The notes under the pieces are model-generated. The model was not told the origin of the DNA. It saw only the letters and a list, made by a program, of their open reading frames with translations, and searched no databases. The translations under genes and the position numbers were made by a program. This document shows, in pieces, positions 1 to 8,676 of a stretch of 64,000 bases of DNA. Position 1 is the stretch's first letter; every line of letters starts with the position of its first letter. This DNA comes from CAYPNP01 sp964412195 (GTDB lineage: Bacteria; Acidobacteriota; JAAYUB01). The stretch spans positions 9,848 through 73,847 of the forward strand of contig CAYPNP010000025.1 in NCBI GenBank assembly GCA_964412195.1, written 5' to 3'.

Positions 1-332
1 AGCTCCCGGTGTTTTTCCGTGTAGCGCTTCTCCAGGCCCAGCCCGATCCGGGCGCGCCAGAGCGCCGGGCGGACGTTCCAGCCGAAGACGTAGGAATCCC
101 GGGCCTCCCGGTCCACGGCCAACAGAAGCACGCCGGCGACCTCGCTCTCCAACTCGGCGACGACGCAGTCCGCCAGGTCGATGCCGTACTGGGGCAGGAT
201 TACGGTGCGGAGGGTGTACGCGCTGAATTCGGCGGCGACGCCCTGGGCCCGGTACGACTCGGTGAGGATCCGGGCGGCGGCGGGCAGGTCGGACTCCTCC
301 AAGGGGCGGTAGGTGACGCGCGGGATTTCCAT
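1..332 (-). CDS. GNAT-type N-acetyltransferase, partial (3' end off window)
   Basis: The minus strand is open from an ATG at 332 to the left edge, giving about 110 N-terminal residues that begin MEIPRVTYRPLEESD. The opening R-P-L-E-E-S-D-L stretch, the following helix, and a strand-rich segment containing VVAELESEVAGVLLLA resemble the N-terminal half of GCN5-related acetyltransferases, which transfer acetyl from acetyl-CoA to an amine. The acetyl-CoA binding segment would lie beyond the window, so the assignment rests on the fold pattern only. Substrate unknown. Confidence 0.5.
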   Translation of the reverse strand, partial: MEIPRVTYRPLEESDLPAAARILTESYRAQGVAAEFSAYTLRTVILPQYGIDLADCVVAELESEVAGVLLLAVDREARDSYVFGWNVRPALWRARIGLGLEKRYTEKHRE

Positions 333-419
333 CGCTTCGAATTATAAGGGAATCCACGGCGTGGATCAAACGGCGCGTAGCGCTCCCGGCACTGACGCCA
401 GGATGGCTGCTCCGGAAAT

Positions 420-654
420 GGGGTCGGACCAAGCTAATCATCAGATATATAAATAAATAATTCGAAATATGGGGCGATTTTCAGGCTGAAAAGGGCTTTT
501 TCACCCCCCCAATTAGGGGTTAAGCGGATCGATGGCGGAATTCAGACGCCCAGACAGGTCTTTTTGACACCAAAAACATGCAAATAAGCGGCAAAAAGTG
601 GCTATTATCGTTCGTAGTTCCTTATTTTTGTGTGAGATAGCGTGGTCCGACCCC
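420..654. mobile_element. MITE-like element with 16-bp terminal inverted repeats
   Basis: The left end GGGGTCGGACCAAGCT (420-435) and the right end AGCGTGGTCCGACCCC (639-654) are inverted copies with one mismatch. They bound about 200 bp of AT-rich DNA without a credible gene. The size, the AT-richness and the ends fit a non-autonomous transposable element. It occupies most of the gap between the GNAT gene and the GT2 gene. No transposase with matching ends is visible in the window. Confidence 0.5.
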
Positions 655-792
655 AATTTTACAATTTTTCAATTTTCAATGTTTGGGAACGGACTGTCCC
701 CGGCGACGGATCCAGGACCGCGCAGGGAAGGGCTTCTCACGTGGCCCGGCTTATGGCATGATGCCATCATCGATCAGCACGGTGAGGACAGG

Positions 793-1740
793 GTGAGTCA
801 GCCGCCGCGCTTTTCAGTCATCATCCCTGCGTTCAACACCGCCGCGTATGTCGGCGGGACGATCGAGAGCGTGCGGTGCCAAACCGTGCCGGATTGGGAG
901 CTGGTGGTGGTGGACGATGGCTCGACCGACGGCACCGCCGCCGTCGCGGAGGGCGTTGATGATCCGCGGGTTCGACTGATCCGCCAAGCCAACCAAGGCG
1001 TGTCCGCGGCCCGCAACCGGGGGGCCGCTGCCGCCCAGGGCGAGTTTTTCCTGTTCCTGGATTCCGACGACCATCTGCGGCCGGACGCCCTGGAGCGTCT
1101 GGGAGCGCACCTCGCGGCCCACCCGGATGCAGACGTGGCATACGGGGAGCTCGCGACAATCAGCGAAGATGGCCGCCTCCGGCATGGCGGGCGTCCCGTT
1201 TTTGGGCCGCGGCCCTCGGGGCGCATCCTGCCCGCCCTGCTGGCCGGCGGCTTCATGGTGACGGGGATGGCCCTGATGAGGGCGGAGGGATTCCGCCGGT
1301 CGGGAGGCTTCGACGAGTCCCTCCGCCTGAGCCAGGACTGGGAGTTTCTGTGCCGGATGGCCGCCCAGGGAGAAATCCTGTATCTCCAGGGACCACCCGT
1401 GCTGGAGTATCGCCTCCGGCAAACCAGCGCCACCCATTCGCTGGGGCGCGGGGACGCCGGGTTCGCCGAGCGCTTGTGCGCCATCGACCGCGCCTTCGGC
1501 AACCAGGCCGTAACGGGGGAATTTTCCGCCAGCGAACTGGCGCGGCTGCGCCGGCGTCGCCTTGCCGACCTCTCCGCCCGGGTGGGGACGCTGGCGCTGC
1601 GGGACCGGGATTGGTCCACCGCCCGCCGCTTCTTCTGGAAGTGCCTGCAAACCGATCGGGCCCGGCCGCGGGAGATCCTCATGCTGGCGTCCTCCCTGTT
1701 GCGCTGGCTGCCGCGGGCCGTGGAGAAGCGTCTCAAGTGA
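793..1740 (+). CDS. Glycosyltransferase family 2
   Basis: A 315-residue GT-A fold glycosyltransferase that would move a sugar from a nucleotide-sugar donor to a glycan or lipid acceptor at the cytoplasmic face. SVIIPAFN (residues 8-15) opens the nucleotide-binding domain, DDGSTDGT (41-48) is the first acidic motif, and DSDD (90-93) is the metal-binding DXD equivalent. The reading frame stays open upstream to 598, but homology begins at the GTG at 793, which has a purine-rich GAGGACAGG just before it, so that start is chosen. The C-terminus is Arg-rich without membrane segments. It stands alone, convergent with the next gene. Donor and acceptor cannot be told. Confidence 0.85.
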   Translation: MSQPPRFSVIIPAFNTAAYVGGTIESVRCQTVPDWELVVVDDGSTDGTAAVAEGVDDPRVRLIRQANQGVSAARNRGAAAAQGEFFLFLDSDDHLRPDALERLGAHLAAHPDADVAYGELATISEDGRLRHGGRPVFGPRPSGRILPALLAGGFMVTGMALMRAEGFRRSGGFDESLRLSQDWEFLCRMAAQGEILYLQGPPVLEYRLRQTSATHSLGRGDAGFAERLCAIDRAFGNQAVTGEFSASELARLRRRRLADLSARVGTLALRDRDWSTARRFFWKCLQTDRARPREILMLASSLLRWLPRAVEKRLK

Positions 1741-1831
1741 AACACGCGCGGGGCGCGCCGTTCGGATGGCATAGAGGATGGCATGGTGCCAGATGGCATG
1801 GTGCCAGGCTCTGTCACAGTCCAGACACCGG

Positions 1832-1972
1832 CAGGCAGTCAGTACCGGCAAGCGTGAGCTGCCGGCGGGTAACTGGACTCAGCTGGCGACGATGATCTGC
1901 ATCTTCAAGAAAACCAGATAGTTGAGTGAAATCTCGCGCCGGCAGCTCACGCTTGCCGGTACTGACTGCCTG
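1832..1972. repeat. Perfect 36-bp inverted repeat with 69-bp loop
   Basis: The 36 bases at 1832-1867 are repeated exactly in inverted orientation at 1937-1972. The arms carry AGTACCGGCAAGCGTGAGCT. The element sits between two convergent genes, so transcripts from either side would fold a long hairpin; it could act as a bidirectional terminator or be a MITE-like insertion. Just upstream (about 1790-1810) ATGGCATGGTGCCAG occurs twice in tandem. Confidence 0.75.
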
Positions 1973-1984
1973 TCCCGTCCAGGA

Positions 1985-3631
1985 TCAGCGGGGGAGTGCC
2001 CGCCAGGCGGCCTCCAGGTCCTCCTGGATCTGCCGGTGGGGCGTGATCCCGTCCAGCTCGCCGTAGAACTCGGCGCGGTCGATCCACTCGCCCGCCAGGG
2101 CAGCCGCGACCGCGACCAGGACGGCGGCGTGGGACGGGGCGCCCGGGGCGAGGACGACGCCGAGGGGCAGGCCGAGTCCCAGCCCGGTCCGGAGGGCGCT
2201 CGCGGCGAGACGCATCCCGCCGGCCGGTCCGGGCCTCGCGCCGCCGGGCGGCGCATTCAGGGCGCGCTCCTTCCGCCAGAGGTACAGCAGCAGCTTGGCG
2301 GCCCCGAGCGGCAGGTAGAGCCACACCCGGCCGGACAGCACCCCGGCGAGGAACAGCCCCGTGAAGAACGCCTGGGCGCTGTGGAAGTTCGGCCGTCCGC
2401 CCTGGAGCGCCACCTGGTACACCCGGTCGATGACGAACAGGGAGGTGAGCCCCACCGCCGCTGCCAGAGCGCCCAGGACCGGGCGGTCGGGGAACAGGAG
2501 CGTTTGCAGCGCGCCCAATCCCAGGAACAGGGGGAAGGAGAGGACCTCCAGGCTGAGCCAGGACCGCCGCAGGTTGAGGATGGACCGCCAGGCCCGCTCC
2601 TTCCGGCCCAGGTGCGCGGCGCTGAGGAGCAGTGCGGCGGCGCCGGCCCCCAGGAAGACGGCCGGCACGAGCGGCGGGCCGCCGAGCAGGGCGGCGGAGA
2701 ACCAGGCCACCAGCAGGGCCGCCACCGAGGTGAACACCAGCAGGGGCCACTCCGCGCCCAGGGTGATCTTGGCCGGGAGGCGGGGGAAAGTCCGGTCGAA
2801 CACCGCGTCCACCTCGGCGCGGCTCGCGGGGGCGGTCAGCTCCGGCGGGCGGTCGCCCCGGCGGGGAGGCACGAACTGGACGGCCGGGTGGATCTCCGTC
2901 CGGGTGAAGCCGGGCGCGGTGGGCACTTCGGCGTCGGGGTCCATTTCGGCGAGGCCCAGCGCCCCGGTCGGGCAGTTGGCGACGCAGGCCGGCGGAAGGC
3001 CCTGGGCGAGGCGGTGGTCGCAGAGGGTGCATTTCTGCATGATGCCGAGGTCCGGATTGAAGCGGGGGGCGTCATAGGGGCAGGCCCAGCTGCAGTACTT
3101 GCAGCCGATGCAGCGCTCGGGGTCGATGGTGACGGCGCCGGTGGCCGAGTCCTTCCGGTAGGCATCGGCCGGGCAGTGGGCGAGGCAGGCCGGGTCGCCG
3201 CAGTGGTTGCAGGCCATGGAGAGGTGAAAGGCCGGCAGGCCGGGATGGCGGCGCTCGTTGAAGTCGTGCACGCGCCGCCAGTTCAGCGATGGATCGAATT
3301 GCGGAATGCGGATTGCGGATTGCGGATTGGGGGGAGCGGGGCTCGGGACTCGGGACTCGGGGCTCGGGAGGAATTGCGGATTGCGGATTGCGGATTGAGT
3401 TTCCAGCCTATTCGTGTGGTTCGTGTGGTTCGTGGTTTTGTTTCCGGATTTCGGCTCGGCGTTCGATGTTCGATGTTCGGCTGGGTCGGGCGCCGTTTCG
3501 CCGTTTCGCCGTTTCGCCGTTTCATTTCCCGGCAGCCGTTCGGGATGGTTCTCGTTGATGCACGCCACCACGCAGGCGTGGCAGCCCGTGCAGCGGTTGA
3601 AATCGAAGCGGAATCCGCGCTGGACGGTCAT
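1985..3631 (-). CDS. Fused FeS subunit and membrane anchor of a DMSO-reductase-family complex
   Basis: A 548-residue fusion of a DmsB/NrfC-like ferredoxin subunit with a DmsC-like anchor. It would pass electrons between the quinone pool and the molybdenum subunit encoded upstream. Cluster motifs are CTGCHACVVAC (14-24), then CNHCGDPACLAHC, CIGCKYCSWACP, and CTLCDHRLAQGLPPACVANC. The C-terminal half has about eight hydrophobic segments. The ATG at 3631 overlaps the upstream stop by four bases (ATGA), implying coupled translation. Between the first and second cluster motifs (about residues 36-112) lies a low-complexity insert encoded entirely by tandem repeats (3296-3526). Family FeS subunits lack this segment, so it probably loops out. 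Specific substrate is not deducible. Confidence 0.82.
   Translation of the reverse strand: MTVQRGFRFDFNRCTGCHACVVACINENHPERLPGNETAKRRNGETAPDPAEHRTSNAEPKSGNKTTNHTNHTNRLETQSAIRNPQFLPSPESRVPSPAPPNPQSAIRIPQFDPSLNWRRVHDFNERRHPGLPAFHLSMACNHCGDPACLAHCPADAYRKDSATGAVTIDPERCIGCKYCSWACPYDAPRFNPDLGIMQKCTLCDHRLAQGLPPACVANCPTGALGLAEMDPDAEVPTAPGFTRTEIHPAVQFVPPRRGDRPPELTAPASRAEVDAVFDRTFPRLPAKITLGAEWPLLVFTSVAALLVAWFSAALLGGPPLVPAVFLGAGAAALLLSAAHLGRKERAWRSILNLRRSWLSLEVLSFPLFLGLGALQTLLFPDRPVLGALAAAVGLTSLFVIDRVYQVALQGGRPNFHSAQAFFTGLFLAGVLSGRVWLYLPLGAAKLLLYLWRKERALNAPPGGARPGPAGGMRLAASALRTGLGLGLPLGVVLAPGAPSHAAVLVAVAAALAGEWIDRAEFYGELDGITPHRQIQEDLEAAWRALPR
3296..3526 (-). repeat. In-frame tandem-repeat island inside the FeS/anchor gene
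   Basis: Read on the coding (minus) strand this island holds arrays of 8-mer CGAAACGG, 7-mer AACATCG variants, 9-mer ACCACACGA, 7-mer AATCCGC and 7-mer AGCCCCG variants. They encode ETAKRRNGE-, EHRTSN-, NHTNHTN-, QSAIRNPQ- and SPESRVPSP-type segments. There are no stops and the frame is kept. Confidence 0.9.
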
Positions 3632-5679
3632 GCGCGCTCCACCTCCACCAGGTTGTCGTGGAAGGCGGCGCCGTGGCCGAGGTCCGTTTCGCGGCCGGCC
3701 GACAGCAGGTTGGCCGCGCCGCCGTCCGTCAGCCACCAGCCGTTGGTCAGGGTGACGCAACCCGCCTTCAGCCCGAAGTCCAGCCGGGCCGGCAGGCGCA
3801 ACTCGCCGCGGCCGTTGAAGACGCGCACCGGGTCGCCCTCGCCGATGCCGCGGGCGGCGGCGTCGGCCGGGTGGAGGGCCAGGAAGGGCGCGGGGCTGAA
3901 CTGCCGGATCACCGCCAGGTTGTTGAATTGGGAGTGGATCCGGTTCTTGGTGTTCGGGGTCAGGAGCTGGAGCGGGTACCGGGCGGACTCCGGCGAGGGC
4001 CGGCGGGGCGACTCGGCCGGCTCGTTGAAATCGGGCAGGGGAGAGACGCCCCAGCGGCGGGCCGCCTCCTCGGAATAGAGCTCGATCCGGCCCGAAGGGG
4101 TCGGGAAGCGGCCGTCGGCGAACGCGACCTCGACCGCGCCAGGCGCCAGCACCGGCCCCTCGCGCAGCCGCTCCAGGGTCAGGCCGGGGAAGGGGGCCAG
4201 CCGGGCGGCCAGCCACGCCTCCACGGCCTCGTCGGACGGCGCGGGGATCCGCCCGGCCTGGTCCGCCTCGGAGAAGCCCAGCCGGCGGGCCAGGTGCCAG
4301 TAGATCTCGCTCTCCGGCTTGACCTGGCCGGGGGGCTCGACCAGCTTCTGCTTGAGCTGGATATAGGGGTGCCAGTAGGCGCCGATGACGTCGGTCTGCT
4401 CGAACAGGCTCTTGGCCGGCAAGAGGAGGTCGGCCTCGCGGGCCGTGTCGGTCAGGAACTCTTCCACCACGACGCGGAACTCCAGGCGGCGGAAGGCTTC
4501 CCGGACGGCGTGGGTGTCGGGGTTCTGCGGGATGGGATTGCCGCGCTCCACCCAGGCCATCCGCAGCGGCGGGTCGGCCTGCGCCGCCATGTCCCGGCCG
4601 AGCCGGGCGGTCGCGACGCTGGCGCGCACCACTCCGTCGGGCCGCTCCGGCGGGTACAGGTTCAGCGGCTCCTTGAGTGGATGGAACAAGGCCGTCTGAA
4701 GGTTCGCGTACATCCAGCCCGCCCCCGGCCGGCCGATCTGGCCGGTCAGCGCCAGCAGGGCCAACATCGCCCGCAGGGCCTGGCCCGAGTTGGTGTAGCG
4801 CTGCATGCCGAAGCCGGGGCAGATGGTGAGGGGGTGCTCCGTCCCGACGGCCTCGGCGAGCGCCTCGATGTATCGGGCGGGCACGTCGGTGACGCCTGCG
4901 GTCCGCTCCAGGTCCCAGGCCTGCACGTGGTCGCGGAAGGCCTCGAAGCCCAGGACGTGCCGGTCGATGAATCCCCGGTCGATCCAGCCCCGCTCGATCA
5001 GGATCCGCGCCACACCCAGCGCCAGGGCGCCATCGGTGCCGGGCCGCGGCTGGACCACCAGGTCGGCCCGCTCGGCGGTCTCGGTGCGGCGCGGATCGAC
5101 GACGACCAGCCGCCCGCCGCGCGCCAGCGCCTCGTCGACGTGGGCCATCTGGTGGACGTTGGTCTCGGCGGCGTTCTTACCCCAGAGCACGATCAGGCGG
5201 GCGTTGGCGAGGTCCCACGGCGCGTTGTGGAGGTTGTCGCCGAGGGTCAGGCGGGTGGCCTCCAGCCCCGCCGGCCAGCACAGGTCGCCATAGGTGGTGG
5301 TGCAGCCGCCGCAGAGCCGCCAGAACTCCAGCCCCACGCCGTTGAGCAGGCCCTTGGTGCCGCTGCCGGCGTAGTAGAAGATGCTCTGCGGGCCGTCGGT
5401 TTTCCGGTAGCGGTCGATCCGCGCGGCGATCTCGTCGAGGGCCTCGTCCCAAGAGACGGGGACGAAGCCGCCGCCGGCCTGCCGCCGCAGCGGGGTCAGG
5501 ATCCGGTCGGGGGAATACACCCGCTCCAGGTAGCTCAGCCCCTTGAGGCAGACGCCCTCGCCGGTGGCGCGGTTGCCGGGGTGCGGCTCGATGCGGCGGA
5601 TCCGCCCGTCCTCCACCTCCACGCGCAGGCCGCAGGTGGAGTAACAGTTTCTCGGGCAGGCCGTCGTATATACCTTCAT
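3628..5679 (-). CDS. Molybdopterin oxidoreductase catalytic subunit (DMSO reductase superfamily)
   Basis: A 683-residue enzyme that binds a bis-MGD cofactor and one 4Fe-4S cluster. The cluster ligands appear as Cys8, Cys12, Cys16 and Cys44 (CPRNCYSTC...GVCLKG). A Cys in GDLCWPAG lies where thiosulfate/polysulfide-type members carry the molybdenum ligand, which is tentative. The C-terminal MGD-binding domain is present (LLTPNTKNRIHSQFNN). There is no twin-arginine signal, so the protein looks cytoplasmic or uses a partner for export. The ATG at 5679 follows a weak purine tract. It is coupled to the downstream FeS/anchor gene and lies just downstream of mobB and mobA on the same strand, so the four genes form a cofactor-plus-enzyme block. 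Thiosulfate, polysulfide, formate or another substrate are all possible. Confidence 0.85.
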   Translation of the reverse strand: MKVYTTACPRNCYSTCGLRVEVEDGRIRRIEPHPGNRATGEGVCLKGLSYLERVYSPDRILTPLRRQAGGGFVPVSWDEALDEIAARIDRYRKTDGPQSIFYYAGSGTKGLLNGVGLEFWRLCGGCTTTYGDLCWPAGLEATRLTLGDNLHNAPWDLANARLIVLWGKNAAETNVHQMAHVDEALARGGRLVVVDPRRTETAERADLVVQPRPGTDGALALGVARILIERGWIDRGFIDRHVLGFEAFRDHVQAWDLERTAGVTDVPARYIEALAEAVGTEHPLTICPGFGMQRYTNSGQALRAMLALLALTGQIGRPGAGWMYANLQTALFHPLKEPLNLYPPERPDGVVRASVATARLGRDMAAQADPPLRMAWVERGNPIPQNPDTHAVREAFRRLEFRVVVEEFLTDTAREADLLLPAKSLFEQTDVIGAYWHPYIQLKQKLVEPPGQVKPESEIYWHLARRLGFSEADQAGRIPAPSDEAVEAWLAARLAPFPGLTLERLREGPVLAPGAVEVAFADGRFPTPSGRIELYSEEAARRWGVSPLPDFNEPAESPRRPSPESARYPLQLLTPNTKNRIHSQFNNLAVIRQFSPAPFLALHPADAAARGIGEGDPVRVFNGRGELRLPARLDFGLKAGCVTLTNGWWLTDGGAANLLSAGRETDLGHGAAFHDNLVEVERA

Positions 5680-5866
5680 GAAACGAACCTACCGATCAAA
5701 CTTCGGCGCAGACTGACGGATACGGCGAAACGGCGGTGGGGCGAAACGGCGATTGGAGACTCTCCATGCTGTTTCGATGAATTCAGACGGGGCAGTGCCA
5801 GGTGATTAATGGTTGAATGACGGACCATGTCGCCTCTCACTTCACCCTGACCTGCGAGGATCGGGT

Positions 5867-6565
5867 TCACTCGCCGTTTCGCCGTTTCGCCGTTTCGCCG
5901 TTTCCTTCCGCCTCCGGGAGCGGATCCAGGTGGATGTCGACGGCGCCGCGGGCATCGCAGTCGTGCAGGGAGCCGAGCAGCCCCCGGACCGTCCCCTCGA
6001 CGAAGTCCCGGACGAACTGCTTCATGGGGACGGTGCGTCCGTTGCTCCGGACCGTCACGGCGCGGCGGCCGGGCTTTTCCAGGAAGCGCTCCTCGATGAG
6101 GGTGGCCAGGCCGGCCGCGTCGTCCAGGCCGAAGACCGGCACGCCCAGGTCCACCGGGTCGTCGCTGGCCACGGCCACCAGGACGTCGGACTTGACGCAG
6201 AGCGGCTCCGGGTGGGCGGCGCGCCGGTAGACCTCGATCTTGGGCTGGGTCTCGCGCTTGTAGCCCTCCGAAAGAATCAGGTCCACGTCCTGGACGAAGC
6301 GGGCGCGGATGTCGTCCAGCGGCAGGTCGGCCGGGACGTCCCGGATCAGCGCCAGCCGCGTGGGCGACGACAGGATCACCGTGTGCGCGCCCGCCTGCTT
6401 GTGGCGCCAGCTGTCCTTGCCCTCGCGGTCGACGTCGAAGCCGTGGACGTCGTGTTTGACCGTGGCCACCCGCCAGCCGCGGCGCACCAGCTCGGGGACG
6501 AGCTTCTCGATCAGGGTGGTCTTCCCACTGTCGCTCCGCCCGACGATGGAAAGGATCGGTATCAT
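5867..6565 (-). CDS. mobB: Molybdopterin-guanine dinucleotide biosynthesis protein MobB
   Basis: A 232-residue P-loop GTPase that assists MobA in making MGD cofactor. Walker A is GRSDSGKTT (residues 9-17), followed by TVKHDVHGFDVDREGKDSW, the MobB signature, and LILSEGYKRE. The ATG at 6565 has a strong GGAGGAGCG ribosome site; the frame continues upstream only through repeat DNA. After the normal family length comes an extra domain (residues about 165-225) and the protein ends in GNGETAKRRNGE, a tail translated from the 8-mer array at 5872-5904, which also supplies the stop. Neighbouring mobA and the molybdoenzyme support the role. Confidence 0.85.
   Translation of the reverse strand: MIPILSIVGRSDSGKTTLIEKLVPELVRRGWRVATVKHDVHGFDVDREGKDSWRHKQAGAHTVILSSPTRLALIRDVPADLPLDDIRARFVQDVDLILSEGYKRETQPKIEVYRRAAHPEPLCVKSDVLVAVASDDPVDLGVPVFGLDDAAGLATLIEERFLEKPGRRAVTVRSNGRTVPMKQFVRDFVEGTVRGLLGSLHDCDARGAVDIHLDPLPEAEGNGETAKRRNGE
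5872..5904 (-). repeat. TTTCGCCG octamer array forming the mobB 3' end
   Basis: Four copies of TTTCGCCG on the plus strand give the C-terminal ETAKRRNGE peptide of MobB. Related GCGAAACGG copies lie at 5724-5755, between mobB and the molybdoenzyme, in the opposite orientation. Confidence 0.85.
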
Positions 6566-6582
6566 CGCTCCTCCAGAATTGA

Positions 6583-6763
6583 ACCGCGAAGGCGCAAAGG
6601 ACGCCAAGGCAATCCGAATGTCGAACGTCGAACGCCGAACGCTGAACATCGAACGAGAACCAGGAACATTCCATCATCGAGCGGTTTTCGTTCAGCGTTC
6701 AGAGTTCGAAGTTCAACGTTCAAAGTTCTTCCCCTTTGCGCACTTTGCGTCTTTGCGGTGGAT
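6583..6763. repeat. Nested inverted repeat island between mobA and mobB
   Basis: Outer arms are GCGAAGGCGCAAAGG-type and CTTTGCGCACTTTGCG-type 9-mers. Inner arms are GAACGTCGAACGCCGAAC-type 7-mers at 6620-6657 and their inverted counterparts at 6684-6725. The island could fold as a long stem and overlaps the last 50 bases of mobA. Confidence 0.85.
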
Positions 6764-7354
6764 GCTCTCCCAGTCGGCGGGGGTGTTGAGGTTGCGCAGC
6801 TCCCCGGCGCGCTCCGGCAGGTGCACCACCGTCCAGGGGACCGGCGCCGCGTCCAGGAAATCCCACGCCTTCCGCCCGCCGCCGCCGAGGAATTCCGCCA
6901 GCGCGGGATGGATCGAACGGGGATAGATTCCCAGCGTCGGAAAGCGGTTGGCGCCGTCTCCGGCCAGGGTGATCTCCCCCGGCCGGGCTTGGGCCAGCAG
7001 CTCCTGCAGGGCGGCCGTCGTCAGGAGCGGCATGTCGCAGGGGGCCGCCAGCAGGTGGGCGGTGCGGGCCCGGGCCAGGCCGGCTTCGATGCCCGCCAGC
7101 GGGCCGGCGTCCGGAAAGTTGTCGGGGACGGCGGTCCACCCGGCCCCGGCATCCGCGGCGGGCCGGCCGGTGCTGAGCAGGACCTCGGCGCAGCAAGGGG
7201 TCAGCGCGTCGGCAACCCGCCGGGCCAGCGGGACGCCGTCCAGCCGCAGGCGGGACTTGTCCCGGCCGAAGCGCGAGCTGCGCCCTCCGGCCAGCACCAG
7301 CCCGGTCAGTCCGTCCGGCCCGAAATGGCCCGCCCGGCGGGAATCCGGCGTCAT
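6713..7354 (-). CDS. mobA: Molybdenum cofactor guanylyltransferase MobA
   Basis: A 213-residue GT-A-like nucleotidyltransferase that attaches GMP from GTP to molybdopterin, making the MGD needed by the oxidoreductase downstream. The GTP-binding motif LAGGRSSRFGRDK lies at residues 21-33, LLAAPCDMPLL is the metal-binding region, and RNLNTPADWE is the usual C-terminal motif. The ATG at 7354 has GGAG seven bases upstream. The last residues, HRKDAKCAKGKNFER, come from the repeat island that begins inside the gene, so the original stop appears replaced by repeat DNA. Upstream lies a 164-bp divergent spacer without an obvious promoter. Confidence 0.9.
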   Translation of the reverse strand: MTPDSRRAGHFGPDGLTGLVLAGGRSSRFGRDKSRLRLDGVPLARRVADALTPCCAEVLLSTGRPAADAGAGWTAVPDNFPDAGPLAGIEAGLARARTAHLLAAPCDMPLLTTAALQELLAQARPGEITLAGDGANRFPTLGIYPRSIHPALAEFLGGGGRKAWDFLDAAPVPWTVVHLPERAGELRNLNTPADWESIHRKDAKCAKGKNFER

Positions 7355-7518
7355 GACACGCTCCGCGACAGAATCCGCGTCCGCCCCGTTGAGGGGGGCG
7401 CGTCCGGTTCCCCTCCTTGTAAGGTATCGGGGCGGACCTGTCAACTTCTTTTGCGGCGCAACTAAATCCACCCTCCAGCCGATAAATATTACAAAATTAG
7501 ACATAGGGGGTTGCCACC

Positions 7519-8676
7519 ATGGATATCGGCAAGTTACAACCGTCCCCACCCCCTCTGGCGGAGGATTCCGCCGTGTCCACCCCTCCCAAGCCCGCCGTGG
7601 GAAGAGAACTTGCGGACTTGGGGAAGACCCCCGACCTGCCGCCGGACCGCATTATGGAGGGGAAGGCACTGTCCCTCGGGCAGTCCGCCCTGGCGGGCCT
7701 GGATCTCGGGCCGGTTCACCCCGACTTCGCCGGGGCCGCCAGCCCACCCACGCAGCCGATGCCGCCCAGTGACCCGCCGCCCACGGACCCGCCGCCGGAA
7801 GACCCGTCCCGGCTGGGAGGAGCTTCGCATATGACCGCCTCCTCACTGCTGGCCGGAGTGAACCTGAGCCGGCACCATCCGGACCAGTCCCGGATGCCGG
7901 CACCCGCCGTCACCGACGTGGGCGACGAGAAGCCGGCGCCGCCTCCGCCGGATGACGCCCGGATCCGCGGCTTCTCAGAGACCAAAGCGGCCGGGGACCT
8001 GGTCAAGGGGCTGCTCCACCAACAGCTGTCGGCGAAACTGCCCGAAGCGGTCCCGCATCCCGGCGGGCTCAAACCGCTGCCGGGGGGGCCGGAGGGGGAC
8101 GCGGGGGGGCATGAGATTGAAGACGCCCACCGCCTCTACCAGCCGAAGCCGGAACCGCCCGTCGGCCCGAAGACCCGGCCGGCCGCCGAAACGGCCCAGG
8201 GCGCCGCCGCCTCTGCGGCGCGCTCGCCGCTGCGCCCCGACGTCCACGTCGACCTGCCGGAGCAGGGAGGGCTCTACCACCCGGCGCCTGAACCTCCGCC
8301 ACACCCCGACACCGGGTCGCTGGAAGCGGGCGGCAAGACGAGTGGGATGATGTCTGACCTGACCGGGGCGAACCAGTTCGGCATCGTCATCGAAGATCAC
8401 CCCCAACGGGTGTTTTCCCCGACCTCGGTGCCGGCGGGGCACCCCGGCCCCGGATCGCTGGAAGCGGGCGGCAAGTCGAGCGGAATGAGCTCCGACCTGA
8501 CCGGGGCGGACCAGCTCGGCGTCGTCATCGAAGACCATCCCCAAAGGGCGTTTTCCCAGACTTCGGTGCCGGCGGGTCACCCCGACACCGGGTCGCTGGA
8601 AGCGGGCGGCAAGTCGAGCGGGATGAGTTCCGACCTGACCGGAGCGGACCATTTCGGCGTCGTTGTAGAGGATTAG
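7519..8676 (+). CDS. Pro-rich protein with 46-residue C-terminal repeats, function unknown
   Basis: A 385-residue, Pro/Gly/Asp-rich protein with no signal peptide or membrane segment that I can see. The first 260 residues are low complexity with recurring L-x-x-G-V/L-x-L...HPD phrases. The C-terminus holds two full 46-residue repeats and a third cut at 32 residues, each with GSLEAGGK, SGM, SDLTGA and VIEDHPQR. Four D/E-rich positions recur per repeat. The ATG at 7519 follows AGGGGGTT. I do not recognise the family. The near-identity of the repeats suggests recent duplication, and the repeat ends with the stop codon in the middle of a unit. Confidence 0.6.
   Translation: MDIGKLQPSPPPLAEDSAVSTPPKPAVGRELADLGKTPDLPPDRIMEGKALSLGQSALAGLDLGPVHPDFAGAASPPTQPMPPSDPPPTDPPPEDPSRLGGASHMTASSLLAGVNLSRHHPDQSRMPAPAVTDVGDEKPAPPPPDDARIRGFSETKAAGDLVKGLLHQQLSAKLPEAVPHPGGLKPLPGGPEGDAGGHEIEDAHRLYQPKPEPPVGPKTRPAAETAQGAAASAARSPLRPDVHVDLPEQGGLYHPAPEPPPHPDTGSLEAGGKTSGMMSDLTGANQFGIVIEDHPQRVFSPTSVPAGHPGPGSLEAGGKSSGMSSDLTGADQLGVVIEDHPQRAFSQTSVPAGHPDTGSLEAGGKSSGMSSDLTGADHFGVVVED
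8302..8673 (+). repeat. 138-bp direct repeats (2.7 copies) within the Pro-rich gene
   Basis: Units start at 8302, 8440 and 8578, each 138 bp, with the last cut at 96 bp by the stop codon. They encode the HPDTGSLEAGGK...DHPQR unit. Confidence 0.85.

Noticed and set aside
1922..4078. Long plus-strand open frame opposite the FeS/anchor gene
   Set aside because: It is a GC-rich shadow: Gly/Arg/Gln-rich, no domain, and the minus strand has clear cluster motifs and membrane helices.
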